The position numbers and the translations under genes are program-made. Shown here one piece after another: positions 45,172 through 54,538 of a stretch of DNA of 64,000 nt; position 1 is the first letter of the stretch, and each line of letters begins with the position of its first letter. Source of the DNA: Mucilaginibacter oryzae. GTDB taxonomy: Bacteria > Bacteroidota > Bacteroidia > Sphingobacteriales > Sphingobacteriaceae. The notes beneath the pieces are model-generated. The model ran no database searches, was not told where the DNA came from, and saw nothing but the letters and a program-made list of their open reading frames with translations. The stretch spans positions 62,001-126,000 of the forward strand of contig NZ_QGHA01000001.1 in assembly GCF_003148845.1 (NCBI RefSeq), written 5' to 3'.

Positions 45172-46009
45172 AAGCTATTACGTTTTGTTTCGATTCGCCC
45201 AAACCTTCGATACCTAACTCAACCACGTCGCCGGCTTTCAGATAGATTGGCGGTTTCATACCTAAGCCAACACCTGCCGGGGTACCTGTAGAAATAATAT
45301 CACCCGGCAGCAAAGTCATAAACCGGCTGGTGTACGATATCAGGTGCGGCAGGTTGAATATAAAGTTTGAGGTAGTACCATCCTGCATGGTTTCGCCGTT
45401 AACCTTAAGCCACAGGCGCAGGTTATGCGGGTCGCTGATCTCATCCGGCGTAGCCAAAAACGGCCCAAGTGGCGCGAAGGTATCGCAGCCTTTACCTTTG
45501 TCCCAGGTGCCGTTACGCTCCAGTTGAAACTCGCGTTCGCTCACATCGTTATGCAAAACATACCCCGCAACGTAATCCATGGCTTCAGCTTCTTCTACAT
45601 ACGATGCTTTTTTGCCGATCACCACGGCCAGTTCCACTTCCCAGTCGGTTTTTACCGAGTTTTTCGGGATCATGATATCATCAAACGGACCAACAATGGC
45701 GGTGGTTGATTTCATAAAGATAACCGGCTCAGGAGGAAGCGGCGCGTTGGTTTCCTTAGCATGATCGGCGTAATTCAGCCCGATACAAACCAGTTTTGAC
45801 GGACGGGCAACGGGGCTGCCCAAACGCACATCATCAGCAACTTCGGGCAGCAGGTTATCCTGTATAAAAGCGGCAAGGCGGTTCAATCCGTCGGTTTCAA
45901 AAAACTGTTCGGTATAATCTTCGCCAAAGGCCGATGCGTCGTACTTTTGATCGTTCAGGATAACACCCGGTTTTTCTTTACCTGGCTCGCCAAAGCGTAT
46001 TAATTTCAT
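45158..46009 (-). CDS. Fumarylacetoacetate-hydrolase family protein, probable 2,4-diketo-3-deoxy-L-fuconate hydrolase
   Basis: The 283-residue protein has the FAH core: VCIGLNYADHAKETNAP (~74-90), the metal-binding WEVELAVVIGKKA, and the LLPGDIISTGTPAGVG signature. In the oxidative L-fucose route an FAH-family enzyme splits 2,4-diketo-3-deoxy-L-fuconate into pyruvate and lactate. The flanking lactonase, SDR and fucosidase genes argue for that role over fumarylacetoacetase. There is a 10-bp gap to the upstream fucosidase. Confidence 0.9.
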   Translation of the reverse strand: MKLIRFGEPGKEKPGVILNDQKYDASAFGEDYTEQFFETDGLNRLAAFIQDNLLPEVADDVRLGSPVARPSKLVCIGLNYADHAKETNAPLPPEPVIFMKSTTAIVGPFDDIMIPKNSVKTDWEVELAVVIGKKASYVEEAEAMDYVAGYVLHNDVSEREFQLERNGTWDKGKGCDTFAPLGPFLATPDEISDPHNLRLWLKVNGETMQDGTTSNFIFNLPHLISYTSRFMTLLPGDIISTGTPAGVGLGMKPPIYLKAGDVVELGIEGLGESKQNVIAYAKN

Positions 46010-46019
46010 TTTATGCGTA

Positions 46020-47315
46020 TTAGTTAGTTGTCAGTTTAATAATAGTATCGTTAGGGTCAGTTGTAATACCGTTTAAGTATACAAACACGCCCTCGGTTTG
46101 TTGCTTAAATTTCACCGCGCTGCCATCGGCCAGTAAAGCGGCTTTGGCTATTTTGCCCTTTAACTGCGGGATGAAAATGTATGGCTGTTGCGGCGGTGTC
46201 ATTACGTGAACGTACAGGTTTTTATCTTTTTGGGTGATTACGCCCCATGGCTGGGCGGGGATGCCGCTGCCGCGCGTACCGTAAATAGCTTCACCGTTTT
46301 TTTGTACCCAAGCGCCTACAATAGCCAATGTATCGGTAAACTCCGATTGGATCCTGCCGTTTGGCATAGGACCGATGTTTAATAAAAAGTTGGCATTTAA
46401 ACCTGCCGCGTTTACCAGGTAATGGATAATACGTTTGGATGATTTAAAGCTGTTATCGGTAATATTAAACCCCCAGCTGTTATTGATGGTTTCGCAGGTT
46501 TCTAAAGGCAGTGTGCCTATTTTTGATTTACCGCTGAAACCGGTGGTGTTGGCGCCCGGCAAATCTTTCTCAAACATCTGAAAATCTTCACCTTCTTTAG
46601 GCTCGAGGTGGTGGTTATTACCGATCAGGATAGCGGGGTTCAGTTTATGGATCAATCCGTAAATTTCGTCGTAATGCCAGTTCACGTCACGCTCCCAGTG
46701 GCCATCAAACCAGATGCCCTTTACCCCAGGGTATTTGGTAATGAGCTCGGTAAGCTGGGCTTTCATAAAGTTAATGTAGCTGTTCCAGTCGCCGTTTACG
46801 GGCTTGCCATCCACTATCGGGCTGCCATAGGCATAGTCTTTCCGGCCCCAATCCAGCAGGGAATAGTAAAAGTGTAATTCAATACCTTCTTTAACACATT
46901 CCTGCGCCAGCTCCATCAATGGGTCTTTATGGTAGGGCGTGCCGTCAACAATATTATATGGCGATGCTTTGGTGCCGAACATGCTGAACCCATCATGATG
47001 GCGCGATGTAACGGTGATATACTTCATGCCTGCCTTTTTAGCAAACATCACCCAATCGTGCGCGTTAAAAGCCTGTGGGTTAAAAAAATCGGCTAAGCGT
47101 TTATAGCTATCATAAGGGATATGCTTCTCGTTCATTACCCATTCGCCGGCGCCCAGTTCACTGTAAATACCCCAGTGAATAAATAAACCGAACTTCATGT
47201 CCTGGAAGTTTTTCCGGGCGGCGAGGTTATCGGCTGTTGGCGTATAGGTTTGAGCACCGGCGCGCAAAGCACCAAGCAGCATACCCGTTAACAATAGCTT
47301 TTTGATCATATACAA
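46020..47315 (-). CDS. GH29 alpha-L-fucosidase
   Basis: The 431-residue secreted protein (signal ending LRAGAQT) has the GH29 segments KFGLFIHWGIYSELGAGEWV and VTSRHHDGFSMFGTKASPYN. The nucleophile Asp204 lies in GIWFDGHWERD, and LLNIGPMPNGRIQ follows. It cleaves terminal alpha-L-fucose in the periplasm. It sits inside the fucose-catabolism operon, 6 bp after the SDR gene, so release and use of fucose are directly coupled. Confidence 0.95.
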   Translation of the reverse strand: MYMIKKLLLTGMLLGALRAGAQTYTPTADNLAARKNFQDMKFGLFIHWGIYSELGAGEWVMNEKHIPYDSYKRLADFFNPQAFNAHDWVMFAKKAGMKYITVTSRHHDGFSMFGTKASPYNIVDGTPYHKDPLMELAQECVKEGIELHFYYSLLDWGRKDYAYGSPIVDGKPVNGDWNSYINFMKAQLTELITKYPGVKGIWFDGHWERDVNWHYDEIYGLIHKLNPAILIGNNHHLEPKEGEDFQMFEKDLPGANTTGFSGKSKIGTLPLETCETINNSWGFNITDNSFKSSKRIIHYLVNAAGLNANFLLNIGPMPNGRIQSEFTDTLAIVGAWVQKNGEAIYGTRGSGIPAQPWGVITQKDKNLYVHVMTPPQQPYIFIPQLKGKIAKAALLADGSAVKFKQQTEGVFVYLNGITTDPNDTIIKLTTN

Positions 47316-47321
47316 TAGGTT

Positions 47322-48086
47322 TTAATTGTTCAGCGTAATAAAGCCGCCGTCAATAGGGTAATCAGTACCGGTAATGAAACCGGCCTCATCCGAACAAAGG
47401 TATAGCGCCAATGCAGCTACTTCTTCCGGTTTGCCCATCCGGCCTATCGGCTGGCTTTTTGATAATTTTTCAAAGATCTCGTCTTCACGGCCCGCATAGT
47501 TTTTGGCGATAAACCCATCCACAAACGGGGTATGTACCCTGGCCGGAGAAATGCAGTTACAACGGATGTTATCATGCAAATAATCGCGCGCTACAGACAA
47601 GGTCATGGCATGGATAGCCCCTTTGCTCATGGAGTAAGCAAACCTATCGGTAATGCCCACGCTGGCCGCTATTGAAGCTGTATTGAGGATCACGCCGCCG
47701 CCATTGGTTTTTAATGCCGGGATGGCCACGTAAAGGCAGTTGTAAGCGCCTTTAACGTTAACATTAAATACACGCTCAAAATCTTCTGTGCTGGTATTAT
47801 CCGCCCTGCCGATATGTGCTATACCTGCGTTATTAATCAGGATATCAATTTTGCCAACTTTGGCAAAAGTATCAATTACCTGTTGCTGTTTACTTACATC
47901 GCAGGCATAGCCGGTTGCTTTGCCGCCAGCCGCAGTAATTTCGCTAACAGTATCGGCTGCTGCCTGGTCGTTTAGTTCAATGATATGTACTTCGGCGCCT
48001 TGTTGGGCAAATAATACGGCCATCGCTTTGCCTATACCGCTGCCGCCGCCGGTAATAATTACTGATTTATTGGTTAGTTTAAACAT
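47322..48086 (-). CDS. Short-chain dehydrogenase, probable fucose-pathway oxidoreductase
   Basis: The 254-residue classical SDR has the cofactor motif TGGGSGIGK (12-20), NNAG at 85-88, and the catalytic triad Ser138, Tyr151 and Lys155 (YSMSK). Within the operon it could be L-fucose dehydrogenase or 2-keto-3-deoxy-L-fuconate dehydrogenase, since both steps are done by SDRs in known pathways. Only one SDR is present, so one step is either encoded elsewhere or shared. A repeat element separates it from the upstream UxaA gene. Confidence 0.9.
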   Translation of the reverse strand: MFKLTNKSVIITGGGSGIGKAMAVLFAQQGAEVHIIELNDQAAADTVSEITAAGGKATGYACDVSKQQQVIDTFAKVGKIDILINNAGIAHIGRADNTSTEDFERVFNVNVKGAYNCLYVAIPALKTNGGGVILNTASIAASVGITDRFAYSMSKGAIHAMTLSVARDYLHDNIRCNCISPARVHTPFVDGFIAKNYAGREDEIFEKLSKSQPIGRMGKPEEVAALALYLCSDEAGFITGTDYPIDGGFITLNN

Positions 48087-48100
48087 AAATATGGGCCTTG

Positions 48101-48232
48101 CCCCCTCTAAATCTCCCCCGGGAGGGGAGACTTTTTGTTTTTATGGTTTATTGATGTAATCTATTATTAGAATAAGAAAACTTTAAATTAGTTGATCAAA
48201 AGCCCTCCCTTCCGGGGAGGGTTGGGAGGGGC
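48101..48232. repeat. REP-like palindromic repeat pair
   Basis: Two G/C-rich hairpin arms lie at 48101-48131 (core CTCCCCCGGGAGGGGAG) and 48201-48232 (core CTCCCTTCCGGGGAGG). They are separated by ~70 bp of AT-rich DNA between the SDR and UxaA-like genes. It belongs to the same class as 40785 and 51905. Confidence 0.6.
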
Positions 48233-49894
48233 TTACAACGACACGCCCCGTTTCCACGGAATAAAATCGTCCTGACCAAGCTTAACGGATTTCGGCTCTG
48301 CCTCGCCGCTGGCCACTTTGATCACATAATCCAATATCCGCTCACCGGCCTCGCTGATGGTTTCAGAACCTTCAATGATGGTACCGCAGTTGATATCGAT
48401 AATATCGGGCATGCGCTGATACATTGCCGTGTTGGTTGACAGCTTGATTACCGGGGCAATAGGATTACCTGTAGGCGTACCCAAACCGGTGGTGAATAAT
48501 ACGATGTTAGCACCTGAGCCAACCTCGGCCGTAGTACTTTCTACGTCACTGCCCGGAGTGCATAGCAGGTTTAAGCCCGGTTTGGTTACTTTTTCAGGAT
48601 AATCAAGCACCGCTGTTACAGGCGATGTGCCGCCCTTTTTTGCTGCCCCGGCCGATTTAATGGCATCGGTGATCAAACCATCACGGATATTGCCGGGCGA
48701 CGGGTTGGCGTAAAAGCCGGAACCATCAGCCTCGGCGCGGGCGTTATAGGTAGTCATGAGGTGCATAAAGCGGTTAGCCGTATCTACATCAACGCAACGA
48801 TCGCTTAGTTCCTGCTCAACACCGCATAATTCGGGAAATTCGGCAAGAATAACCGAACCGCCCATAGCAACCAGTACATCAGATACATAACCCAATGCCG
48901 GGTTGGCCGAAATGCCCGAAAAGCCGTCTGAGCCGCCGCATTCCAAACCAATGCAAAGTTTGGAAAGTGGTGCAGGCTGGCGTACCGTTTCATTGGCCTT
49001 AACCAAACCTGCAAAGGTTTGCTTTAAAGCCTGTTTTAATAATTCGTTCTCTGTACCTACTTTTTGCTGCTCCAATATTACCAATGGCTTATTAAAGTTC
49101 GGATCCCGTTTAGCAATCTCGGCCTGCAAAATGCTCACCTGCGCATGCTGGCAGCCTAAGCTTAATACGGTAGCGCCCGCTACGTTGGGGTGCGTAATAT
49201 ACCCGGCAATCAAACCACAAAGCGCGTCCGAATCTTCACGTGTGCCGCCGCAACCTAAACTATGGTTCAGGAATTTGATGCCGTCGATATTTTTGAACAG
49301 GCGTTTTGAATTGGCTTTTTCTTCGGCAGGATTGATATCGGCATTCAGAATTTCCTCAACCGATTTACCGGCCTGGTAAAGTTCCATCAGTTGCTCAACA
49401 TCGCCCTCATAACTTTTTGCCTTTTTATATCCCAGTTTATCAACCAATGCTTCTTTCAATACGTTGATGTTCCTGTTCTCGCAAAAAACCAATGGCACTA
49501 CCACCCAATAGTTTGCCGTACCAACCGAACCATCGGCACGGTGATAGCCCATAAAGGTTTTACCGTCAAATTTACCGGTATCCGGCTTGTGCCAGTCCAG
49601 TTTGCGTTCGCCCAGGCGGAAACCGTCGGCAGCGTGGTATACATTTTCGGTAGTGAGCAAACCACCCTGTGGTATAGTTGCCGAAGCTTTGCCTACCAAT
49701 ACCCCATACATGTAAATTTCCTGGTTGGCAGCCAGTGTATTGATGGCAAATTTGTGTTTGGCCGCTACTTTGTTTACCAGCGGAAAAGTTTGTCCGTCGA
49801 ACGTGATCACTGTTCCCTGCTCCAGATCTTGCAGGGCCACCAGTACATTATCATGCGGATGGATCTTTAAATATGTTTCTTTTTGTGTTGACAT
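48233..49894 (-). CDS. UxaA/GarD-family dehydratase, candidate L-fuconate dehydratase
   Basis: The 553-residue protein is a full-length altronate-dehydratase-type enzyme. An N-terminal SAF domain (~1-95, IHPHDNVLVALQDLEQGTVI) precedes the large catalytic part with FKNIDGIKFLNHSLGCGGTR, GLECGGSDGFSGISANPALG, and LCTPGSDVESTTAEVGSGAN. The conserved Cys residues (SLGCGG and ECGGSD) would bind the Fe or Fe-S cofactor. By context it would dehydrate L-fuconate to 2-keto-3-deoxy-L-fuconate, as proposed for the UxaA-like pair in the Campylobacter fucose locus. The better-known Xanthomonas enzyme is from the unrelated enolase superfamily. Altronate or galactarate as substrate is the alternative. Confidence 0.9.
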   Translation of the reverse strand: MSTQKETYLKIHPHDNVLVALQDLEQGTVITFDGQTFPLVNKVAAKHKFAINTLAANQEIYMYGVLVGKASATIPQGGLLTTENVYHAADGFRLGERKLDWHKPDTGKFDGKTFMGYHRADGSVGTANYWVVVPLVFCENRNINVLKEALVDKLGYKKAKSYEGDVEQLMELYQAGKSVEEILNADINPAEEKANSKRLFKNIDGIKFLNHSLGCGGTREDSDALCGLIAGYITHPNVAGATVLSLGCQHAQVSILQAEIAKRDPNFNKPLVILEQQKVGTENELLKQALKQTFAGLVKANETVRQPAPLSKLCIGLECGGSDGFSGISANPALGYVSDVLVAMGGSVILAEFPELCGVEQELSDRCVDVDTANRFMHLMTTYNARAEADGSGFYANPSPGNIRDGLITDAIKSAGAAKKGGTSPVTAVLDYPEKVTKPGLNLLCTPGSDVESTTAEVGSGANIVLFTTGLGTPTGNPIAPVIKLSTNTAMYQRMPDIIDINCGTIIEGSETISEAGERILDYVIKVASGEAEPKSVKLGQDDFIPWKRGVSL

Positions 49895-49941
49895 TAGTTT
49901 TTATGATCGGTCCTTTTTTAGCAAGGACAATATTTTTCAGT

Positions 49942-51300
49942 TTATTGCTTAAGCGTTAGCTCAATTACCGGAATTTCATAAGGCGGCTTCTGCGCCGGTA
50001 ACGTTATTTCCAAATCATCAGCACCGGCTTCTTTGTATAAAAGTTCCGAGCTATCGTTTAAAAACTGCGCGTATGCAATTTTACCCTTGTAACCTGGCAG
50101 TACCAGTTTTCCCTGCGGATAGCTAAACAGGTGTACATAAAGTTTACCCGCTGCTTTGTTGTAGGTTAATTTACTTCCTTCAGGAACTTTATAGGTATCG
50201 GGCGCGAAAGTACAGTTATAAATAGCTTTGCTGTTGGCGTGCATCCAGTAAGCTAAACTATCCAGAGCGTGGTTTGCCCGGTAATCAAACTCACCCCGGG
50301 CCGTAGGGCCTACGTTCAGGATCAGGTTGCCGCCGTTGCTTGTAGCTGTGATTAACAGATCAAGTAATTGGCGATGGGTTTTCCAGGTGTTCTCATCGCG
50401 GTAATATCCCCACGAGCCGGAAAACGTTTGGCAGGTTTCCCATGTTTTACCACGGTATTTGGCCAGTTCCTCCGTACTTACCTGTTCAGGCGTTTCAAAG
50501 TCGGCGCCATCTTTATATTCTTCCAGGTTAAGGCGGTTATCAATGATGATGCCCGGCTGCAGTTTCCTGATCAGCTTTACCAGTTCAACAGCGCCCCAGT
50601 CGTCTTTACCTTTACCATGTCCGTCTTTACGCGGGAATGAAAAATCGAGCCAGAGGATATCGATCTTACCGTAGTTGGTAAGCAACTCGGTAATCTGGTT
50701 GCGCATGTACTGGCGGTATTTGGCCATATCGCGGCCTTTATTTAGTTTGGCATAGCTGGCGTCGCTTTTATCGGCAGGCGATTGCGGATGGTAGTCGTCT
50801 ATCAGGTAATCAGGATGGTGCCAATCTAACAATGAATAATAAAAGCCAACCTTTAAACCCTGCGCACGGAAAGCATTTACATACTCACGTACCAAATCGC
50901 GTTTGGCTTTGGTGTTGGGCGCCTTATAGTCGGTATATTTCGAATCGAACAGGCAAAAACCCTCGTGGTGTTTGGTGGTCAATACCGCGTATTTCATTCC
51001 TGCCGCCTTGGCTGCTTTAGCCCATTTCTGCGGCTCAAACTGATCGGGATTAAACTGGTCGAAATATTTTTGGTATACCTCATTGGTAATATGTTCGTGG
51101 TTTTTAACCCACTCGTGGCGGGCCGCCTGCGAGTACAAGCCCCAGTGGATAAACATGCCAAAGCGGTCGTCCTTCCACCATTCCATGCGTTTTTCCTTTT
51201 GGGCATCTGTTTCAGTGCCGATCATTTTCTGCGCGAACGCAAACTGCCCCATCAGCAATACAAAAATTGCGAGTAATTGTATTTTCTTAAGCATAATCAT
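49942..51300 (-). CDS. GH29 alpha-L-fucosidase
   Basis: The 452-residue secreted protein (signal ending FAFAQK) has GH29 landmarks DRFGMFIHWGLYSQAARHEW and TTKHHEGFCLFDSKYTDYKA. The nucleophile Asp219 lies in IDILWLDFSFP, and LILNVGPTARGEF follows. It differs clearly from the GH29 enzymes at 46020 and 23736, so three distinct fucosidases of this family are present, presumably for different linkages. It lies 6 bp behind the mutarotase gene. Confidence 0.95.
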   Translation of the reverse strand: MIMLKKIQLLAIFVLLMGQFAFAQKMIGTETDAQKEKRMEWWKDDRFGMFIHWGLYSQAARHEWVKNHEHITNEVYQKYFDQFNPDQFEPQKWAKAAKAAGMKYAVLTTKHHEGFCLFDSKYTDYKAPNTKAKRDLVREYVNAFRAQGLKVGFYYSLLDWHHPDYLIDDYHPQSPADKSDASYAKLNKGRDMAKYRQYMRNQITELLTNYGKIDILWLDFSFPRKDGHGKGKDDWGAVELVKLIRKLQPGIIIDNRLNLEEYKDGADFETPEQVSTEELAKYRGKTWETCQTFSGSWGYYRDENTWKTHRQLLDLLITATSNGGNLILNVGPTARGEFDYRANHALDSLAYWMHANSKAIYNCTFAPDTYKVPEGSKLTYNKAAGKLYVHLFSYPQGKLVLPGYKGKIAYAQFLNDSSELLYKEAGADDLEITLPAQKPPYEIPVIELTLKQ

Positions 51301-51306
51301 AGCGGT

Positions 51307-51639
51307 TTATAACGTGAAAACTTTTTTCATCAACACCCATTTTATACCTTCGGGCGCGTTTTTAACCGGCGATTGATAGCCCCACATTAAATCTTCCCAC
51401 TCCTGCACCTTCGCGTTGGCGGCATCCATGGCAGCGGCTTTTTCAAAGCTAAAATCATCGCTTACCTCCATAATCATGAACATACGGGTATCAAAACGAT
51501 AAATTTCCATATTAATAATACCCTTGGCTATGATACTATCATGAATTTCGGGCCAGATGCTTTCATGGTACTTTTCGTATTCGGCAATCAGGGCTTCGTT
51601 GTCTTTTAAGTCGAGGGTTAAACAGTATCGTTGGTTCAT
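51307..51639 (-). CDS. L-fucose/L-rhamnose mutarotase (RhaM/COG3254 family)
   Basis: The 110-residue protein has the RhaM-family features: the N-terminal LTLDLKDNEALIAEYEKYHESIWPEI segment with His of YHESIWPE, YRFDTRMFMIMEV, and the C-terminal WEDLMWGYQSPV. These small proteins interconvert the anomers of 6-deoxyhexoses. COG3254 members associated with fucose pathways are L-fucose mutarotases. As the first gene of the operon it supplies the anomer used by fucose dehydrogenase. Confidence 0.92.
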   Translation of the reverse strand: MNQRYCLTLDLKDNEALIAEYEKYHESIWPEIHDSIIAKGIINMEIYRFDTRMFMIMEVSDDFSFEKAAAMDAANAKVQEWEDLMWGYQSPVKNAPEGIKWVLMKKVFTL

Positions 51640-52045
51640 AGTATAGCTCTCAAAAAAAGTTTATATCGGTACTACAAAGAAATAAGGTTTAAGGGTAAAT
51701 AATTATCCAAAATTGGCCAAAACGTTCAGTTATTTTAGCATCAGTAAGTGATAGATTGAACAGTGATATACAGGCAACTTTCCGGCAGTGTTAAAGAAAA
51801 GCACGGCCCGAGCGGTATTTTGATTTAGAAAATTGCTTTTGAAACATACTAAAAGTTGCCTCACCTAAATCCTTCTAAAAGAGAGGACTTAAAAAAAAGA
51901 CGCTCCCTCTCCTTTGGAGAGGGCTGGGGTGAGTCTCATTCAATCAGGCAATGGAAACTCTTTTTTAGAAGCGATTCCCCGCATTTTTAATGTGACCATG
52001 CTGCATGTAAAAGTAAAAACACCCTTAAGGTTAGGATTAACTTAA
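51640..52045. other. Intergenic stretch with a REP-like hairpin
   Basis: The promoter of the fucose operon must lie near 51640-51760. The only structure seen is the G/C-rich hairpin at 51905. No gene is visible. Confidence 0.5.
51905..51923. repeat. REP-like hairpin element
   Basis: CCCTCTCC-TTT-GGAGAGGG is a perfect 8-bp stem, followed by CTGGGGTGAG. It resembles the other G/C-rich repeats of the window and stands alone here. Confidence 0.55.
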
Positions 52046-54466
52046 TCATTCATTCCTTAACGAACCAACTGGGTTAGCCAAAGCCGCTTTAAAGGTCAGA
52101 AAAATAGTAGTTGCTACCGCTATGCCTAACAGTGTTAATACCGGCAACACAAACTGCCACCAGGTAAGCGCTACCCGGAAGGCGTAACCATCAAGCCATT
52201 GGCTGATGAAAACATACGCCATTGGTATAGCCACAAGGCCGGAAATAATAATCAGTTTAACAATATCCCACGTTAACAGCGATATAATATTTTGCACCGA
52301 AGCCCCGAGTACTTTGCGTACGCCTATTTCTTTGGTACGGCGCGCGGCAGCGTAAGCTGTCAATCCGAATAAACCTATGCAGGCTATGAATATAGCCAAT
52401 GAGGCGAACGCGGTAAACAGGTGTCCAAACTGTGTATCCTGCGCGTATTGGCGGTTATAAAAATCGTCAAGAAAAAAGGAGTCGAAGGGCGATCCGGGAA
52501 AAGTATTATTCCAGGCCGCCTGAATATTATTAACCATTTGGCGCATATTGCCGCCGTTTATCTTTACAGAGATATAATCTGCCGGGATCCAGGGCAGCTT
52601 GGGGTCCATAAACATGATTACCGGCGTATAATTTTTCTGGAGCGATTGCTGGTGGTAGTTCTTTACAATACCTATTATTTGATTCGGTTCTTTATCCAGG
52701 GTTTCAATCCACACCTTCTTGCCTATAGCGTCTTGCGGAGAGGCGAAGCCAAATTGCTTCGCTGCCTCCTCGTTCATTACAAGGCCTACGGAGTCTGCCG
52801 GGCGGTTTCTGTCGAAAGCCCTGCCGGCTATAACCTGAAGACCATAAGTGGGAATAAAATCATAATCGGCGCGGAGCATTTCGTAAGTACGCTCTTCAGA
52901 TTTTGGCGCGCCGAAGCGCCTGTTAGCTAAATTTTTCCCCACTTCTTTACCAGGTATGGCACCTGAAAGTGTTACTGCCTTAACTCCGGCAAACGATTGT
53001 AAGGAGGTTTTAAAGTTTTCGGTTAACCGGTTATAATCGGGTGTGTTAACCGGCATTTTAAGCACCAGGGTCTGATCAATATTTACACCGGTGCTTTGGC
53101 TGTTCATATAAACAATTTGCCTGTAAACCGCGAACGTGCCGGCGATAAGCAATACCGAAGACATGAACTGAAAAGCTACCATCCCACGGCGAAGCAGCAC
53201 ACCGCTTTTTGAAAACGTGAAACGGCCTTTTAAAACGGTTATAGGCTTCATTCGCACCAGTACCGTTGCCGGGTAAATACCCGAAAGCATTATACTGCCG
53301 ATAAAAACCGCTATAAGTTTTAAATATAAAGCGTTGTTAAATAACAAACTGTATGTGCCCTGCCCATATAAATAGTTCATGATGCCATACCTGCCTGTAA
53401 GTACCAGTACCAGCGCCACTATCAGCGCGGCCAGGTTGATGATCACCGACTCGGTAAGAAACTGCATAATTAATTGCGGGGCATGTGCGCCGCTAACCTT
53501 CCGGATACCAACTTCACGGGCACGATCAACTGATTTGGTGGTGGCCAGGTTAATGTAATTGATACAGGCAATGAGCAGGATGATATAGGCAATAATGTTC
53601 AGGAAGTTTACCGCAAAACGGTTGCCCTTTGTTTCTATTTCGTTGGCTTTGGCAGCGTTTAAATGAATATCGGTAAGCGGAACGAGCTTTATGGCCCATT
53701 TCAGGTCTTTTAACGAGGGACCGGTTTTATAGCGTTCTGCCAATTCCGGGAACCTCGCTTCAACCAAAGCCGGGCTGGCATGGGGTTTCAGTTTAACAAA
53801 CGTGTAACTTTCATGCAGGTACCAAAAGTCCTTTTCAAACTTTGGTACGGTATTCCACGATACAAGGAAGTTGAACTGCATGGTTGAATTTGCAGGCACA
53901 TCTTTAAACACACCGGTAACTACACAATGATAGCTGTTTTCCAGCGTAGCAATATCCAGGTACTTGCCCAAGGGTTCATCGCTGCCAAAATATTTTTTTG
54001 CGGCTGATTGCGAAATTACAATCGAGTTGACTTCATTAAGCGCGGTTAGCTTATCGCCCTTAAGCAACGGATAAGCGAAAAAGCTGAAGAAGTTGCTGTC
54101 TGCAAAGCAAACATGTTCTTCCCTGAATTTGATATTATTGTATTTTACTACCCGCTCGGAGTTATGCCAATCCATCCTGACAAATGATTCAATCTCGGGG
54201 AAGTTGGATTTCATGGCCGTAGCATAGCCGTTGGTACTGGTGGCCCAGCTATCGCTCAGGTTATTGCCGCGATAAAATTGGCTCTCAACCCGGTAAATAT
54301 TCGCCGCGTCGGGGTGCATGCGGTCAAAGCTTTTTTCAAAATTTACATAAGCCGATATCAGGATAAAAGCGGCCATACCTAAAGCCAGCCCTGCTATATT
54401 GATAAGCGTATAAGTTTTGTTTCTGATTAGGGTGCGCCACGTTACAAGCAGAATATTACGGATCAT
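52046..54466 (-). CDS. MacB/FtsX-type ABC transporter permease
   Basis: The 806-residue protein is a double MacB_PCD-FtsX permease. Helix 1 lies at ~20-42, followed by a large periplasmic domain (~45-280). Three membrane helices carry VDRAREVGIRKVSGA (~315), then a second periplasmic domain (~460-670) and helices with RRTKEIGVRKVLGASV near 710. The repeated EIGxRKxxGA coupling motif contacts an ATPase that is not encoded next to it. Such permeases are numerous in Bacteroidota and are linked to lipoprotein or peptide export and envelope stress. It lies 72 bp behind the AraC gene. Confidence 0.92.
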   Translation of the reverse strand: MIRNILLVTWRTLIRNKTYTLINIAGLALGMAAFILISAYVNFEKSFDRMHPDAANIYRVESQFYRGNNLSDSWATSTNGYATAMKSNFPEIESFVRMDWHNSERVVKYNNIKFREEHVCFADSNFFSFFAYPLLKGDKLTALNEVNSIVISQSAAKKYFGSDEPLGKYLDIATLENSYHCVVTGVFKDVPANSTMQFNFLVSWNTVPKFEKDFWYLHESYTFVKLKPHASPALVEARFPELAERYKTGPSLKDLKWAIKLVPLTDIHLNAAKANEIETKGNRFAVNFLNIIAYIILLIACINYINLATTKSVDRAREVGIRKVSGAHAPQLIMQFLTESVIINLAALIVALVLVLTGRYGIMNYLYGQGTYSLLFNNALYLKLIAVFIGSIMLSGIYPATVLVRMKPITVLKGRFTFSKSGVLLRRGMVAFQFMSSVLLIAGTFAVYRQIVYMNSQSTGVNIDQTLVLKMPVNTPDYNRLTENFKTSLQSFAGVKAVTLSGAIPGKEVGKNLANRRFGAPKSEERTYEMLRADYDFIPTYGLQVIAGRAFDRNRPADSVGLVMNEEAAKQFGFASPQDAIGKKVWIETLDKEPNQIIGIVKNYHQQSLQKNYTPVIMFMDPKLPWIPADYISVKINGGNMRQMVNNIQAAWNNTFPGSPFDSFFLDDFYNRQYAQDTQFGHLFTAFASLAIFIACIGLFGLTAYAAARRTKEIGVRKVLGASVQNIISLLTWDIVKLIIISGLVAIPMAYVFISQWLDGYAFRVALTWWQFVLPVLTLLGIAVATTIFLTFKAALANPVGSLRNE

Positions 54467-54538
54467 ATTACAAACACATTAAGGTTTACAATATAGCGAT
54501 CAAAATTTCCAGAATTAAATGATTTCCATGATTTATTA

